64,000 bases of DNA from an uncultured Cohaesibacter sp. (GTDB lineage Bacteria > Pseudomonadota > Alphaproteobacteria > Rhizobiales > Cohaesibacteraceae): positions 3,857,501-3,921,500 of the forward strand of contig NZ_OY821667.1 in the NCBI RefSeq assembly GCF_963682185.1. Reading direction: 5' to 3'. Position numbers and translations under genes: made by a program. Each line of letters starts with the position of its first letter. The first letter of the stretch is position 1. This document shows, one piece after another, positions 7,611 to 16,942 of the stretch. Below the pieces are notes generated by a model. The model saw only the letters and a list, made by a program, of their open reading frames with translations. It was not told the DNA's origin and ran no database searches.

Positions 7611-9632
7611 TTGAGCCAAGAAATCATTAACAATAACGCTTCATTTATCTGGTCAATCGCGGAATTGCTACGCGGTGACTTCAAGCAATCAGACTACGGC
7701 AAGATTGTTCTGCCCTTCACCATTCTCCGTCGCCTCGACTGCATTCTCGAAGCGACCAAATCGGAAGTGGTCGAGCTGGCCGCAAGTCTTGATGCCGACA
7801 CCGATGACGAAGTACGTGCGATGCTCCTCGGCAGTGCTGCAAATGCGGGAGGGCAGGTCTACAATGCCAGTTCCTTCACATTCGCAACCCTTCGTCAGCA
7901 GGACGCAAGTCAGCTCCGTAAGAATCTGGTTGATTATCTGATGGGCTTCAGCCCGAACGTCCGTGACATCTTTATCGAGAAGTTCGAACTCACCGAAGTC
8001 CTTAAAAAGCTCGATGAGGCGGAATCACTCTGGATGGTCTTTGACCGTTTCTGTCAGGTTGATTTCCACCCGGATTCGATCTCCAACCTCGAGATGGGGT
8101 ACCTCTTCGAAGAACTGATCCGACGCTTCTCGGAAATCTCGAATGAGACTGCGGGTGAGCATTTTACCCCGCGCGAGGTTGTCCGACTCATGGTGGATCT
8201 GCTTCTTGCCAATGACAAGGATGCCTTGTCTGGCAAGGGTATCATACGTCGCGTCTATGACCCGGCCTGCGGCACCGGCGGCATGTTGTCTGTTGCGGAA
8301 GAATCCATGAAGGCGATGAACCCCGCTCTCAACGTCGATCTGTTCGGTCAGGAGCTGAACGGAGAATCCTTCGCAATCTGCAAGTCGGACATGCTGGTGA
8401 AGGGGCATGATGCCTCGCGCATCGCCTTTGGCAACACTCTGACGCATGATGCCCACCCCGGCGAGACCTTTCACTACATGCTCTCCAATCCGCCTTACGG
8501 AGTCGACTGGAAGAAATACGCCGCCACGATCAAGGAAGAGGCAGAGGATCTCGGCTTTCAGGGCCGCTTCGGCGCTGGATTGCCGCGGATTTCCGATGGT
8601 CAGCTGCTCTTCGCTCAGCACATGATTTCCAAGATGCGCGATGACGAGAAGGGGTCGCGCATGGGAATCGTCATGAACGGCTCGCCGCTCTTCACTGGAG
8701 GAGCCTCTTCCGGCGAAAGCGAGATTCGCCGGTGGATGCTGGAAAGCGACCTGATTGAGGCGATCATCGCCCTACCGACCGACATCTTCTACAACACCGG
8801 TATTCAGACCTATATCTGGCTGCTCTCGAACCGCAAACCTGAGGCGCGGCGCGGCAAGGTGCAGCTGATCGATGCCTCCGGCGGACGCTTCTGGGAGCCC
8901 ATGCGGAAATCGCTAGGTTCCAAGCGCCGTGCGATCAGCGATGATGCGCGGGCCGAGATCGTGCGGATCTATGGCGAGTTCCTGAATGGCAACGCCGGTT
9001 ACGGCGATGTTTCCAAGACCTTCGACACCACCGATTTCGGCTATCGCGAGATCCGTGTGGAAAGGCCGTTACGTCAACGGTTCGAGGTGACCGAGGATGG
9101 CATCGCGGCATTGAAAAGCACGAAGCCTTTCCTGAACCTCGGCCCGGAGCAACAGGATCAGATGATCGAACTTCTTTACGATGTCTTGGGCGGCGCGAAC
9201 GATACCTCTCCGAAGGGCGTCGAAAAGGGAATGAAGAAAATCGCGCTTGCCATGGACATCAAGATTGCTACCCCTCTCAAGAAGGCGATCATCGGCGCCA
9301 TGTCCGTGCGTGACGAGGAGGCAGAGCCTGAACGCGACAAGGACGGCAACCCGGTGGCCGATACCAGCCTACGAGACCATGAACTGGTGCCGCTGAAGGA
9401 AGACTGGCAAGAGTATTTTGCCCGCGAGGTCAAACCCTTCGTGCCCGATGCCTGGGTGGATCTGACCCACAAGGATGACAAGGACGGCAAGACCGGCCGT
9501 GTGGGCTACGAGATCAACTTCAACCGCTACTTCTACCAATACGTCCCGCCGCGGCCGCTGGCGGAGATCGATGGTGAGTTGAAGATGCTGGAGGCGGAGA
9601 TTGCCGGGCTACTGAAAGAGGTGGTGGCATGA
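7611..9632 (+). CDS. hsdM: type I restriction-modification DNA methyltransferase subunit
   Basis: The 673-residue HsdM has the N-terminal helical HsdM_N domain, SAM motif I DPACGTGGML (from residue 217) and catalytic motif IV NPPYGVDW (from residue 293). It transfers a methyl group from SAM to N6 of adenine within the HsdM2S complex. The C-terminal region (about 560-673) is longer than in E. coli HsdM and rich in charged residues. Translation most likely starts at the TTG at 7611, which has GGAG at 7600-7603; no ATG fits. It overlaps hsdS by four bases (ATGA), so the subunits are coupled. Confidence 0.95.
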   Translation: MSQEIINNNASFIWSIAELLRGDFKQSDYGKIVLPFTILRRLDCILEATKSEVVELAASLDADTDDEVRAMLLGSAANAGGQVYNASSFTFATLRQQDASQLRKNLVDYLMGFSPNVRDIFIEKFELTEVLKKLDEAESLWMVFDRFCQVDFHPDSISNLEMGYLFEELIRRFSEISNETAGEHFTPREVVRLMVDLLLANDKDALSGKGIIRRVYDPACGTGGMLSVAEESMKAMNPALNVDLFGQELNGESFAICKSDMLVKGHDASRIAFGNTLTHDAHPGETFHYMLSNPPYGVDWKKYAATIKEEAEDLGFQGRFGAGLPRISDGQLLFAQHMISKMRDDEKGSRMGIVMNGSPLFTGGASSGESEIRRWMLESDLIEAIIALPTDIFYNTGIQTYIWLLSNRKPEARRGKVQLIDASGGRFWEPMRKSLGSKRRAISDDARAEIVRIYGEFLNGNAGYGDVSKTFDTTDFGYREIRVERPLRQRFEVTEDGIAALKSTKPFLNLGPEQQDQMIELLYDVLGGANDTSPKGVEKGMKKIALAMDIKIATPLKKAIIGAMSVRDEEAEPERDKDGNPVADTSLRDHELVPLKEDWQEYFAREVKPFVPDAWVDLTHKDDKDGKTGRVGYEINFNRYFYQYVPPRPLAEIDGELKMLEAEIAGLLKEVVA

Positions 9633-10942
9633 GCAGTTTCTTTCAATCGCCTCCTGAAGGCTGGAAACGTTGTCCACTGAAATTCATGGCGGAGAACCCA
9701 AAGAACGGCGCTTGGGGTGAGGAAGCCGGCCAAGGAGAGGTCGATGCAATCTGTGTTCGAGTGGCCGATTTCAACTGGGAAAGACTCTCCCTTGACTTGT
9801 CCAACCCAACCATCCGTTCGTTCAAAGAAAGCCAAATCGAAAAGTTGAGCTTGCAGACAGACGACATCGTGCTTGAAAAATCTGGCGGGGGAGAAAAGAC
9901 CCCCGTTGGTCGCGTTGTGCGGTTCGAGGGTAGCGATCGCGCAGTGACTTCCAATTTCGTCGCAAGGGTCCGGCCCACCAAATCAACCGATTCCGGCTTT
10001 CTTCTCTATATGCTGGCCGCACAATACATGAGCCGCTTCTCTATTCAGTTTGTGAAGCAAAACACAGGCATCCAAAACTTGGATGACACCAGCCTTTTCA
10101 GAAGTGACGTATGGGTTCCCGACCTCCCCACCCAAAAACGGATCGCCGCCTTCCTCGACCGCTCGACCGCGCGGATTGATGAGCTGATCGCGAAGAAGGA
10201 GCGGTTGGTGGACCTCATTCATGAGCGAGGCGCTGCGGCCCGTGAAGAATTGCTTCGGGGGGATGGTCCCATCTCGAAACTCGGGCACCATATTTCCATC
10301 TTGCCTGGCTATGCCTTTGCAAGCGCAAACTTCAGCGACAACCCGGAAGACATCCGCTTGCTTCGTGGGGCGAATGTGGGTGTCGATGAAATCTGCTGGG
10401 ACGATACAGTCTATTGGCCCGCAGCGGATGCAAAAGGCATAGAGCGGTTCCGCCTTGAGGCAGGGGACCTCGTCATGGGCATGGACAGACCTTGGATTTC
10501 AGGAGGAATTCGAGTCTCGGAAATTACGGAAGCAGACCTCCCGTGCCTGTTGCTTCAGCGTGTCTGCAAGATTTCCCCTCGCAAGACACTCGAGGCTCAA
10601 TATTTGAAGGCGATGATCGAAAGTAAGCGCTTCGTGGCATATTTCGAGCCGATTCTCACCGGTGTGAGCGTTCCTCATATTAGTGGCGATCAGATCGCAA
10701 ATTTCCGGTTCCCGTTCATAAGTGTCGATGAACAGGTTCGACGAATGGACGAACTGGGGAAAATCACGCGGTCTATCCAGCCGGTTTCCCAAGCAACTCT
10801 GACATCCATCGACCGCCTCCGCGAATATCGCGCCGCCCTGATCACCGCCGCCGTCACCGGCCAGCTGGACGTGGACTCTTACGACAAGACTGGCAGCACC
10901 TCTGCCACGCTCGACCAGATTGAAGAGGAGATGCAGGCATGA
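9629..10942 (+). CDS. hsdS: type I restriction specificity subunit
   Basis: This 437-residue HsdS has two target recognition domains (about 10-150 and 220-370). Each is followed by a helical spacer: LPTQKRIAAFLDRSTARIDELIAKK after the first and IDRLREYRAALITAAVTGQLDV after the second, both typical of the family. It selects the bipartite DNA target for methylation and cleavage. Start and stop overlap the flanking genes by four bases (ATGA). The C-terminal tail after the second spacer is short and acidic. Confidence 0.94.
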   Translation: MSSFFQSPPEGWKRCPLKFMAENPKNGAWGEEAGQGEVDAICVRVADFNWERLSLDLSNPTIRSFKESQIEKLSLQTDDIVLEKSGGGEKTPVGRVVRFEGSDRAVTSNFVARVRPTKSTDSGFLLYMLAAQYMSRFSIQFVKQNTGIQNLDDTSLFRSDVWVPDLPTQKRIAAFLDRSTARIDELIAKKERLVDLIHERGAAAREELLRGDGPISKLGHHISILPGYAFASANFSDNPEDIRLLRGANVGVDEICWDDTVYWPAADAKGIERFRLEAGDLVMGMDRPWISGGIRVSEITEADLPCLLLQRVCKISPRKTLEAQYLKAMIESKRFVAYFEPILTGVSVPHISGDQIANFRFPFISVDEQVRRMDELGKITRSIQPVSQATLTSIDRLREYRAALITAAVTGQLDVDSYDKTGSTSATLDQIEEEMQA

Positions 10943-11328
10943 GCGAGACTATAGCCGATGTGAAACGGGCGGTGCGCGTCTTCCTGCGCGCTCATGCGCA
11001 GCCCGTTCAGGCCAAGACTACGACCAGCAAGAGGGCGCACCTTGAGGTCTGGCATGTCGGTCCCCGTCGCCGTGCCTTGGGGCTGGAGGTCGATCACGAG
11101 GGGGTGGTGAACTTCTGGGTCACCAATCTGAACATGCCACGCGTCTTGCCTCCATCAGTCCAGGTGGTCCACAAGACACCGAAGGGCAAAGGCTGGACCG
11201 ATGACGATGGCAATGGCGCTAACAGCAACCTAAGCAGCTACGACGATTTCCGTACCCGCCCCATTGTCCGCTTCGGGGTGACCCGCACAGAGGATGCCAA
11301 AGTGATCCTTGACCACCTTAATAGATGA
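10939..11328 (+). CDS. conserved-looking accessory protein in the hsd operon
   Basis: This 129-residue protein of unknown family starts with a four-base overlap (ATGA) with hsdS and lies immediately before hsdR. It is soluble, rich in Trp/Val strands (LEVWHVGPRRRALGLEVDHEGVVNFWV), with an acidic loop DDDGNGAN in the middle. Its position inside the coupled hsdM-hsdS-hsdR unit suggests a role linked to the restriction complex, for example in assembly or control. That is inference from context only. Confidence 0.7.
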   Translation: MSETIADVKRAVRVFLRAHAQPVQAKTTTSKRAHLEVWHVGPRRRALGLEVDHEGVVNFWVTNLNMPRVLPPSVQVVHKTPKGKGWTDDDGNGANSNLSSYDDFRTRPIVRFGVTRTEDAKVILDHLNR

Positions 11329-11356
11329 TATTTTTACGAACGATTTCGAGCATCTC

Positions 11357-14356
11357 ATGACCTCAGAAGATATTTCCCGCGATAGGCTCCACACCGAAGA
11401 AGCGGTGGAACTTCACCTTGTCGACCAACTTGTCATCCGTCAAGGCTGGTTGGAACGCCCCTACACGGCCTACGATCGTAAGCTCGCGCTCGATCCAGAG
11501 ATCCTAGAGGAGTTCGTCCGCATCACCCAGCCCGATGTCTGGAAGAAGCTTTGCGACCAGTATCCGGGCAAGGAGCGCGATACGCTGATGCGGCAGGTGG
11601 AATCGACGCTGAAGGACGTCGGTACGCTCGAGGTCCTGCGCAACGGCATCAAGATCGTTCCGGGCATCAAGATTGCCCTCTGCTTCTTTCGACCGGCATC
11701 AGGCCTGAATGCCTCGGCCATACGCGACTACGAGGGGAACATCCTGACCGCTATGCGGCAGGTTCGCTACTCCCTCAAGAACGAAAACGCCATCGATGTT
11801 GTGCTCTTCGTCAACGGCATCCCGGTGGTGACGCTGGAACTGAAGAACACCCTGACCGGATCGACCTATCAGACAGCCGAGAAGCAATATCGCAAGGACC
11901 GGTCTCCAAATGGCGAACCACTCCTGACCTTCAAGCGCGGTGCTCTGGTGCATTTCGCACTCGATCAGGACAATGTATCCATGACCACGCAACTCAACAA
12001 TGGCCGCACCCGGTTTCTGCCGTTCAACCGCGGTCGTGATGGCGGTGCCGGTAACCCGGACGTGGATGACGAGTTCCGTATTGCCTATCTCTATCGCGAC
12101 ATAGACTGGCGCAAGGCCGTCTTCTCGCGCGAAATCCTGTTGGGTGTCCTGCATAAGTTCGTTCTTGTTGATGAAGTCGAGCAGGGCGACGGATCTGTCA
12201 AGCGTACAACAATCTGGCCGCGCTTTCAGCAGCTTGATGCGGTGCAAAAATTGATCCGCGATGCCCGCACGCATGGTGCAGGGCGCAACTACCTGTTTCA
12301 GCATTCTGCGGGCTCTGGCAAGTCGAACACCATTGCCTGGGCCGCGCATCATCTGGCTACCCTGCATGATGAACAGGATCAGGCGATCTTCGACACGATC
12401 ATCGTGGTCACCGATCGTGTTGTTCTCGACCGGCAGCTGCAACAAACCATCAAGTCCTTTTCCCAGACGCAGGGCTATGTGGTGCCGATCGATGGGACCT
12501 CGAGACAGCTGAAGAGTGCTCTGGAGCAGGGGGCGAAAATCATTATCTCAACGATCCATAAGTTCTCGACCGACCAGTTGTCCGTCCTTAAGAACGAGGC
12601 CGGCAAACGGTTTGCGATCATCATTGATGAGGCGCACAGTTCGCAGTCTGGCAAGCATGCTGACAGCATGGCGCGCGTTTTGGCAGATGGCGAACTGTCG
12701 GAAGAAGAGAAAGAACTGGATGAGACCGAACAGGCTCTGCTGGAGCTTCAGCGTTTGCGGGGACCACAGGCCAACCTCTCGTATCTGGCTTTCACCGCGA
12801 CACCGAAGAACGTTACCCTTGAACGCTTCGGTCTGTCCACCGTCGACGGGCCACAGCCTTTTCACCTCTATTCGATGCGGCAAGCGATCGAAGAGGGCTT
12901 CATCATTGACGTACTGCGCCATTACCAGACGTACAAGTCCTATGCGAAGCTAGAGAAGGCGATCGAAGACGATCCCAAGCTGCTGGAACGAAAGTCCGCG
13001 CGGAAAGTGGCGCGCTTCATCGAGTTCCACGAAACTGTTATGGCGCAGAAGGCAGAGGTGATCGTCGAGCATTTCCGACGTCATGCCTTGCCTGAGTTGA
13101 ACGGTGATGCCAAGGCAATGGTGGTAACCTCGAGCCGCGAGCACGCTGTGCGTACCCACTTCGCCATAGAGCAATACATTCACGACAATGGTTACACTGA
13201 CGTGCATGCATTGGTCGCTTTCTCTGGTGAGATTGATGTCGATGGCGATGCGTTCACCGAACCCGGAATTAATGGATTCGGCGAGAAGGAACTGCCCCGG
13301 AAGTTCGACACCGGCTCTTACAATATTCTGGTCGTCGCCGAGAAATACCAGACCGGCTTCGACCAGCCGAAGTTGGTGGCGATGTACATCGACAGACGCC
13401 TGACCGGTCTGCAGGCCGTGCAGACCTTGGCTCGACTCAACCGAATTTATCCGGGCAAGGAGCGCTCCTATATCCTAGACTTCCGCAATACAGTCGAGGA
13501 GATCCAGGCAGCCTTCAAGCCCTATTACAATGTCACCATGCTGGAGGATGTCTCGGATCCGAACCAGATATACAACCTGGAAGCCCGGCTGAAGACATTC
13601 GGGATCCTGGACGCAGGAGAGATTGACCGTTTCGTTGATCGCTTCCTGAAAGCGAGCAAACGCACTGACGAGCGGCCAGTCCTCGAAGGGATCGTTCGTC
13701 AGGCCGTGACGCGTTTCAACGAGACGCTGAACGATAACGATCAGGAAGAGTTCCGACAGGTTCTGTCGTCCTTCTTGCGGTTTTATTCCTTCATCGCACA
13801 GGTGGTCAATCTCGGTGATACCGACCTTGAGAAGCTACACATCTACGGTACATGGCTGAAACGTATCCTTCCCAGCAGACAGGCTCCGCAGGGTGAAGAT
13901 GTGACGGACGACATGCTCGACCTCAAGGCCTACGTCATCAAGGAAGAGGGTTCGGTCACCGATGCACGTCTCGCAAAGGATGATGGAGGAGCGCTGAGCC
14001 CCATCGATCGGTTCGGAGCCAACCCTTACACCGAGGAAGAACAGAAAACCCTCAGCGAGATCATCTCCTCGTTCAACTCCAGGCATGGCACTGAATTTTC
14101 AGAAGAGGATTACCTACGCTTCGAAGCGGTCAACGCAGACATACTGGAGGATGACATCTGGGTGGAGATGCTTTCCCGCAACGATCCGCGAGATGTCCGG
14201 CCACGCTTCGATACAGAATTTATGCGGCGGGCTATCCAGGCATTCCAAAGGGACAATGCCATGCGGAATGCCTTCATGCAGGACCAAGAGGCACGGAACA
14301 TGCTCATGGGATTGATGTTCCAGCGGGCAGTACGGAGCGCCGGGCGAGCGACTTGA
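11357..14356 (+). CDS. hsdR: type I restriction endonuclease/translocase subunit
   Basis: The protein has 999 residues from the ATG at 11357; a TTG at 11309 would overlap the previous gene. The N-terminal PD-(D/E)xK nuclease has D147 and ELK at 161-163. The SF2 translocase core follows, with Walker A SAGSGKS (about 317-323), DEAH from residue 424, and FTATP. YQTGFDQP and the Q-x-x-x-R-x-x-R helix (QTLARLNRIY) are the late helicase motifs. A C-terminal helical domain binds the methylase. All catalytic motifs are intact, so the locus can be an active restriction system. Confidence 0.95.
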   Translation: MTSEDISRDRLHTEEAVELHLVDQLVIRQGWLERPYTAYDRKLALDPEILEEFVRITQPDVWKKLCDQYPGKERDTLMRQVESTLKDVGTLEVLRNGIKIVPGIKIALCFFRPASGLNASAIRDYEGNILTAMRQVRYSLKNENAIDVVLFVNGIPVVTLELKNTLTGSTYQTAEKQYRKDRSPNGEPLLTFKRGALVHFALDQDNVSMTTQLNNGRTRFLPFNRGRDGGAGNPDVDDEFRIAYLYRDIDWRKAVFSREILLGVLHKFVLVDEVEQGDGSVKRTTIWPRFQQLDAVQKLIRDARTHGAGRNYLFQHSAGSGKSNTIAWAAHHLATLHDEQDQAIFDTIIVVTDRVVLDRQLQQTIKSFSQTQGYVVPIDGTSRQLKSALEQGAKIIISTIHKFSTDQLSVLKNEAGKRFAIIIDEAHSSQSGKHADSMARVLADGELSEEEKELDETEQALLELQRLRGPQANLSYLAFTATPKNVTLERFGLSTVDGPQPFHLYSMRQAIEEGFIIDVLRHYQTYKSYAKLEKAIEDDPKLLERKSARKVARFIEFHETVMAQKAEVIVEHFRRHALPELNGDAKAMVVTSSREHAVRTHFAIEQYIHDNGYTDVHALVAFSGEIDVDGDAFTEPGINGFGEKELPRKFDTGSYNILVVAEKYQTGFDQPKLVAMYIDRRLTGLQAVQTLARLNRIYPGKERSYILDFRNTVEEIQAAFKPYYNVTMLEDVSDPNQIYNLEARLKTFGILDAGEIDRFVDRFLKASKRTDERPVLEGIVRQAVTRFNETLNDNDQEEFRQVLSSFLRFYSFIAQVVNLGDTDLEKLHIYGTWLKRILPSRQAPQGEDVTDDMLDLKAYVIKEEGSVTDARLAKDDGGALSPIDRFGANPYTEEEQKTLSEIISSFNSRHGTEFSEEDYLRFEAVNADILEDDIWVEMLSRNDPRDVRPRFDTEFMRRAIQAFQRDNAMRNAFMQDQEARNMLMGLMFQRAVRSAGRAT

Positions 14357-14590
14357 TTGCAGAGGTAATTGTGATTTGGGCGTAGAGACCAGTACGGTTC
14401 AAAACCAAGTCTTTGTCTTTCTCGCTACATTTCGGTTAGTTGTCACTGGGATTTTGCTCGCCCGTGGACCAGAGGTTCTACCTGGACGGAATAGAAAACT
14501 CTGCTCAGCCGCACCTTATGGCAGCCGACAATTTACTTTATGCCACAGCCCCAGCATCATTGTAGTCAAAAATAACCAAACTCGCCTACT

Positions 14591-16942
14591 TCAAACGAGT
14601 TTTTCGAACTGACATGGTGTCAACGCAAGCCTATCGGCAAAGCGTTCATCTAGCTTTGAGATAAGCTCTTTGAAATATGCTGCGTCTTCTTCGATGTCGC
14701 TAATTATCGAGGCGATCTGCGTTGCAAGCGCGTTCGCCAGATTGTCCAGGAGGCTGAGCAGTTTGATGGCTTTGGGATGCGATGATGTCGCTGCAACCGC
14801 GGCTCTCGCGGCCCAGTCCGCCATTGCGAGGTATTCTAGAACACGTTTCTGCTCTGTCTCGTCTTGGGCAACCTGCAAGTTTTGTAGTGCCCGCACAGTT
14901 CCAAAATGCAGACTGAGCAACCTCCCAACCAGACGCGGCCATTCATAACCGTCCTTGGTGTAAATCGGCAGGATCTGAGTTGGCAAGGCTTTCCCTTGGA
15001 TAGGCTGAGCGTGTGAAAGCAGAATTTGTAGGAGTGCACGTAGCCGGACGAGCTCGGTAGTAGTTATTGGTTTGCCTTTTAGCGATCGACATCGGTCTTC
15101 GAATGCGTCGACGGCTTCTTTCATCTTCTTTGATGTCGCAACTGCCTGCTTCGCGGCTTTCACGGTTTTAAAATCTATCTCCGGCTGCATAGTTTTTGTA
15201 GGATCTTCTGGAGTCTCGGGCTCTGTTCCACGGAAATCCATGGCCGCGATACTATTCAGCTCACGGTCTTCTTCCGCATTTAGATCGACACCGACAAGTC
15301 CGATAATACGGTTCAACGCTGCACTCAGAGAGTTAGCGGCACTATCATGGCGTGCAGACAAAGATCCCGGGAATGCACTACCTTGCGTTTTCGCCGTGTT
15401 GCGCGCGCGAACGAATTCTTGATAGGTCAGGACCGCATACTGCTGGTTTTCGCTTTCTGTTGTCGGCGCCGTCGTGGTTTTGGGCAATTCGTCGGCCTCA
15501 TCAAATTCGAGTTCTTCAAGTTGGTTCAAGGCCTCAATCAAGATAAGGTCTTCATTCATCGCCTCTGCAAGTGTGTCTATTAGCGACTTTTTTCGGCCTT
15601 GTGCCGGAGGAGATGTGCGTATCGCAAGGACATCGAGGTCGATGATCTGAATCGGCGCGGAAACTGAGCCGTCTGCGAAACTTACAAAACCGGATCGGGG
15701 GCGTTCGGTTTCAGCTTCCACACACCAATGCGAGCTGTCCTGTTGGGTAAGGTCGATTGGTTTGCCGAACGCTGAACCATCCCTATTCAGTAAGGCGATG
15801 GCCGCAGGCTTGCGCACGGCATTGCTTAAGGGCGGTTTCCACGTAATCCGCCCTGAATGCAGGGTCAGTGTGCCACCATCGATGAACTCTTCCTCATCAG
15901 AGCTTTTTGCAACAGCCAATGTTAAGTCGCGTAAATCCTGCAACTGCACAGGTTTCTCGCGATAGCTTTCAAGGCCGAGCGCAGCAAGCGCAGTATTGGA
16001 CGGGACGCGTTTATATATTCCCGCTTCTGCATTACCTCGAGGAACCGTTGGGCCAAGCAGAGCTGGCAAAGTGCAGTTCATGCTGCCGGAGATCACGTGA
16101 TCCCAGGATTGCCCGAGAGCAATGATCAACTTTGCATGGACGAACCGTTTGTTGTCGGAAGCGTCAACCCTGAATAACTCGACATCCGTCAACCGTGGCA
16201 ACTCGGACTTCGGGAAATATGTGGTGTCCACTTCAATCAACAGATCTGCAGGGGGCATGCCTAGGATTGTGCGTAGACGGGACAACCCTTCCAGCTTCAT
16301 ATCCCAATATGGCGAGACAATGATCAAGCGATCTATCGGATCACCACCGATGCTCGCTGCGATTTGATCTATTACTGTCCTATTTGCGCGATCAGTTAGT
16401 AGCGCAACTTCCTGCTCTGTATCTTCGGATGGTCGAGGGTTTTGAGTCGCATTACGTAGCCAGGGCGCGGAGCGAAGTGCCCTCTGTACTGCGGTGTTGA
16501 ACCAAAGGTCGTCCGGAGGAACTTTGCTGCGTATGTAGGACAAAGCATCTGCGAAATGGTGCGCATTGCCCGGCGCTTCTTCGTTGTAGTTTAGATTTGC
16601 AACCAGTTCTTTGTTGCCGCCAAGCCCTAGAGCTGTGAGGTTTGCTGACCCAACCAAAAGCTTGCCCTTTTTTGCCCCAATCAGAAGCGTGATTTTAGGG
16701 TGGAAGGCTCCTGGGGCATCGGCCTTAATAAGGTGGTAACTACTACCTGCGAACTTCGGGGTCCCTAGTTCAACGAAGCTTTGATTAATCATCTGCCGGT
16801 CAGCAAGGACCACGATGTTGCGGCAATTTGCTCCCCGTAGCCTAGAAAAGGGCACGTCCTCGAACGCCTGCGCACCGAAGGCATAGGTTGTCATAAATGC
16901 AGAGTGAAACCCACTCTCGGAAAAAACCTCAAAGTACTTCAT
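14591..16942 (-). CDS. PLD-family nuclease-like protein (defence candidate)
   Basis: The 783-residue protein carries two phospholipase-D half-sites in its first 300 residues: FHPKITLLIG with GSAN (H81, K83, 98-101) and VHAKLIIALG with GSMN (H269, K271, 286-289). The Asp of the classical HKD motif is absent from both, as in several nuclease-type PLD proteins. The remaining 480 residues are helical and charged with no recognised domain. Its start overlaps the end of the upstream DUF6361-like gene by 14 bp, so the two form one transcript. The pair lies tail-to-tail with hsdR. A DNA-cutting defence role is inferred. Confidence 0.7.
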   Translation of the reverse strand: MKYFEVFSESGFHSAFMTTYAFGAQAFEDVPFSRLRGANCRNIVVLADRQMINQSFVELGTPKFAGSSYHLIKADAPGAFHPKITLLIGAKKGKLLVGSANLTALGLGGNKELVANLNYNEEAPGNAHHFADALSYIRSKVPPDDLWFNTAVQRALRSAPWLRNATQNPRPSEDTEQEVALLTDRANRTVIDQIAASIGGDPIDRLIIVSPYWDMKLEGLSRLRTILGMPPADLLIEVDTTYFPKSELPRLTDVELFRVDASDNKRFVHAKLIIALGQSWDHVISGSMNCTLPALLGPTVPRGNAEAGIYKRVPSNTALAALGLESYREKPVQLQDLRDLTLAVAKSSDEEEFIDGGTLTLHSGRITWKPPLSNAVRKPAAIALLNRDGSAFGKPIDLTQQDSSHWCVEAETERPRSGFVSFADGSVSAPIQIIDLDVLAIRTSPPAQGRKKSLIDTLAEAMNEDLILIEALNQLEELEFDEADELPKTTTAPTTESENQQYAVLTYQEFVRARNTAKTQGSAFPGSLSARHDSAANSLSAALNRIIGLVGVDLNAEEDRELNSIAAMDFRGTEPETPEDPTKTMQPEIDFKTVKAAKQAVATSKKMKEAVDAFEDRCRSLKGKPITTTELVRLRALLQILLSHAQPIQGKALPTQILPIYTKDGYEWPRLVGRLLSLHFGTVRALQNLQVAQDETEQKRVLEYLAMADWAARAAVAATSSHPKAIKLLSLLDNLANALATQIASIISDIEEDAAYFKELISKLDERFADRLALTPCQFEKLV

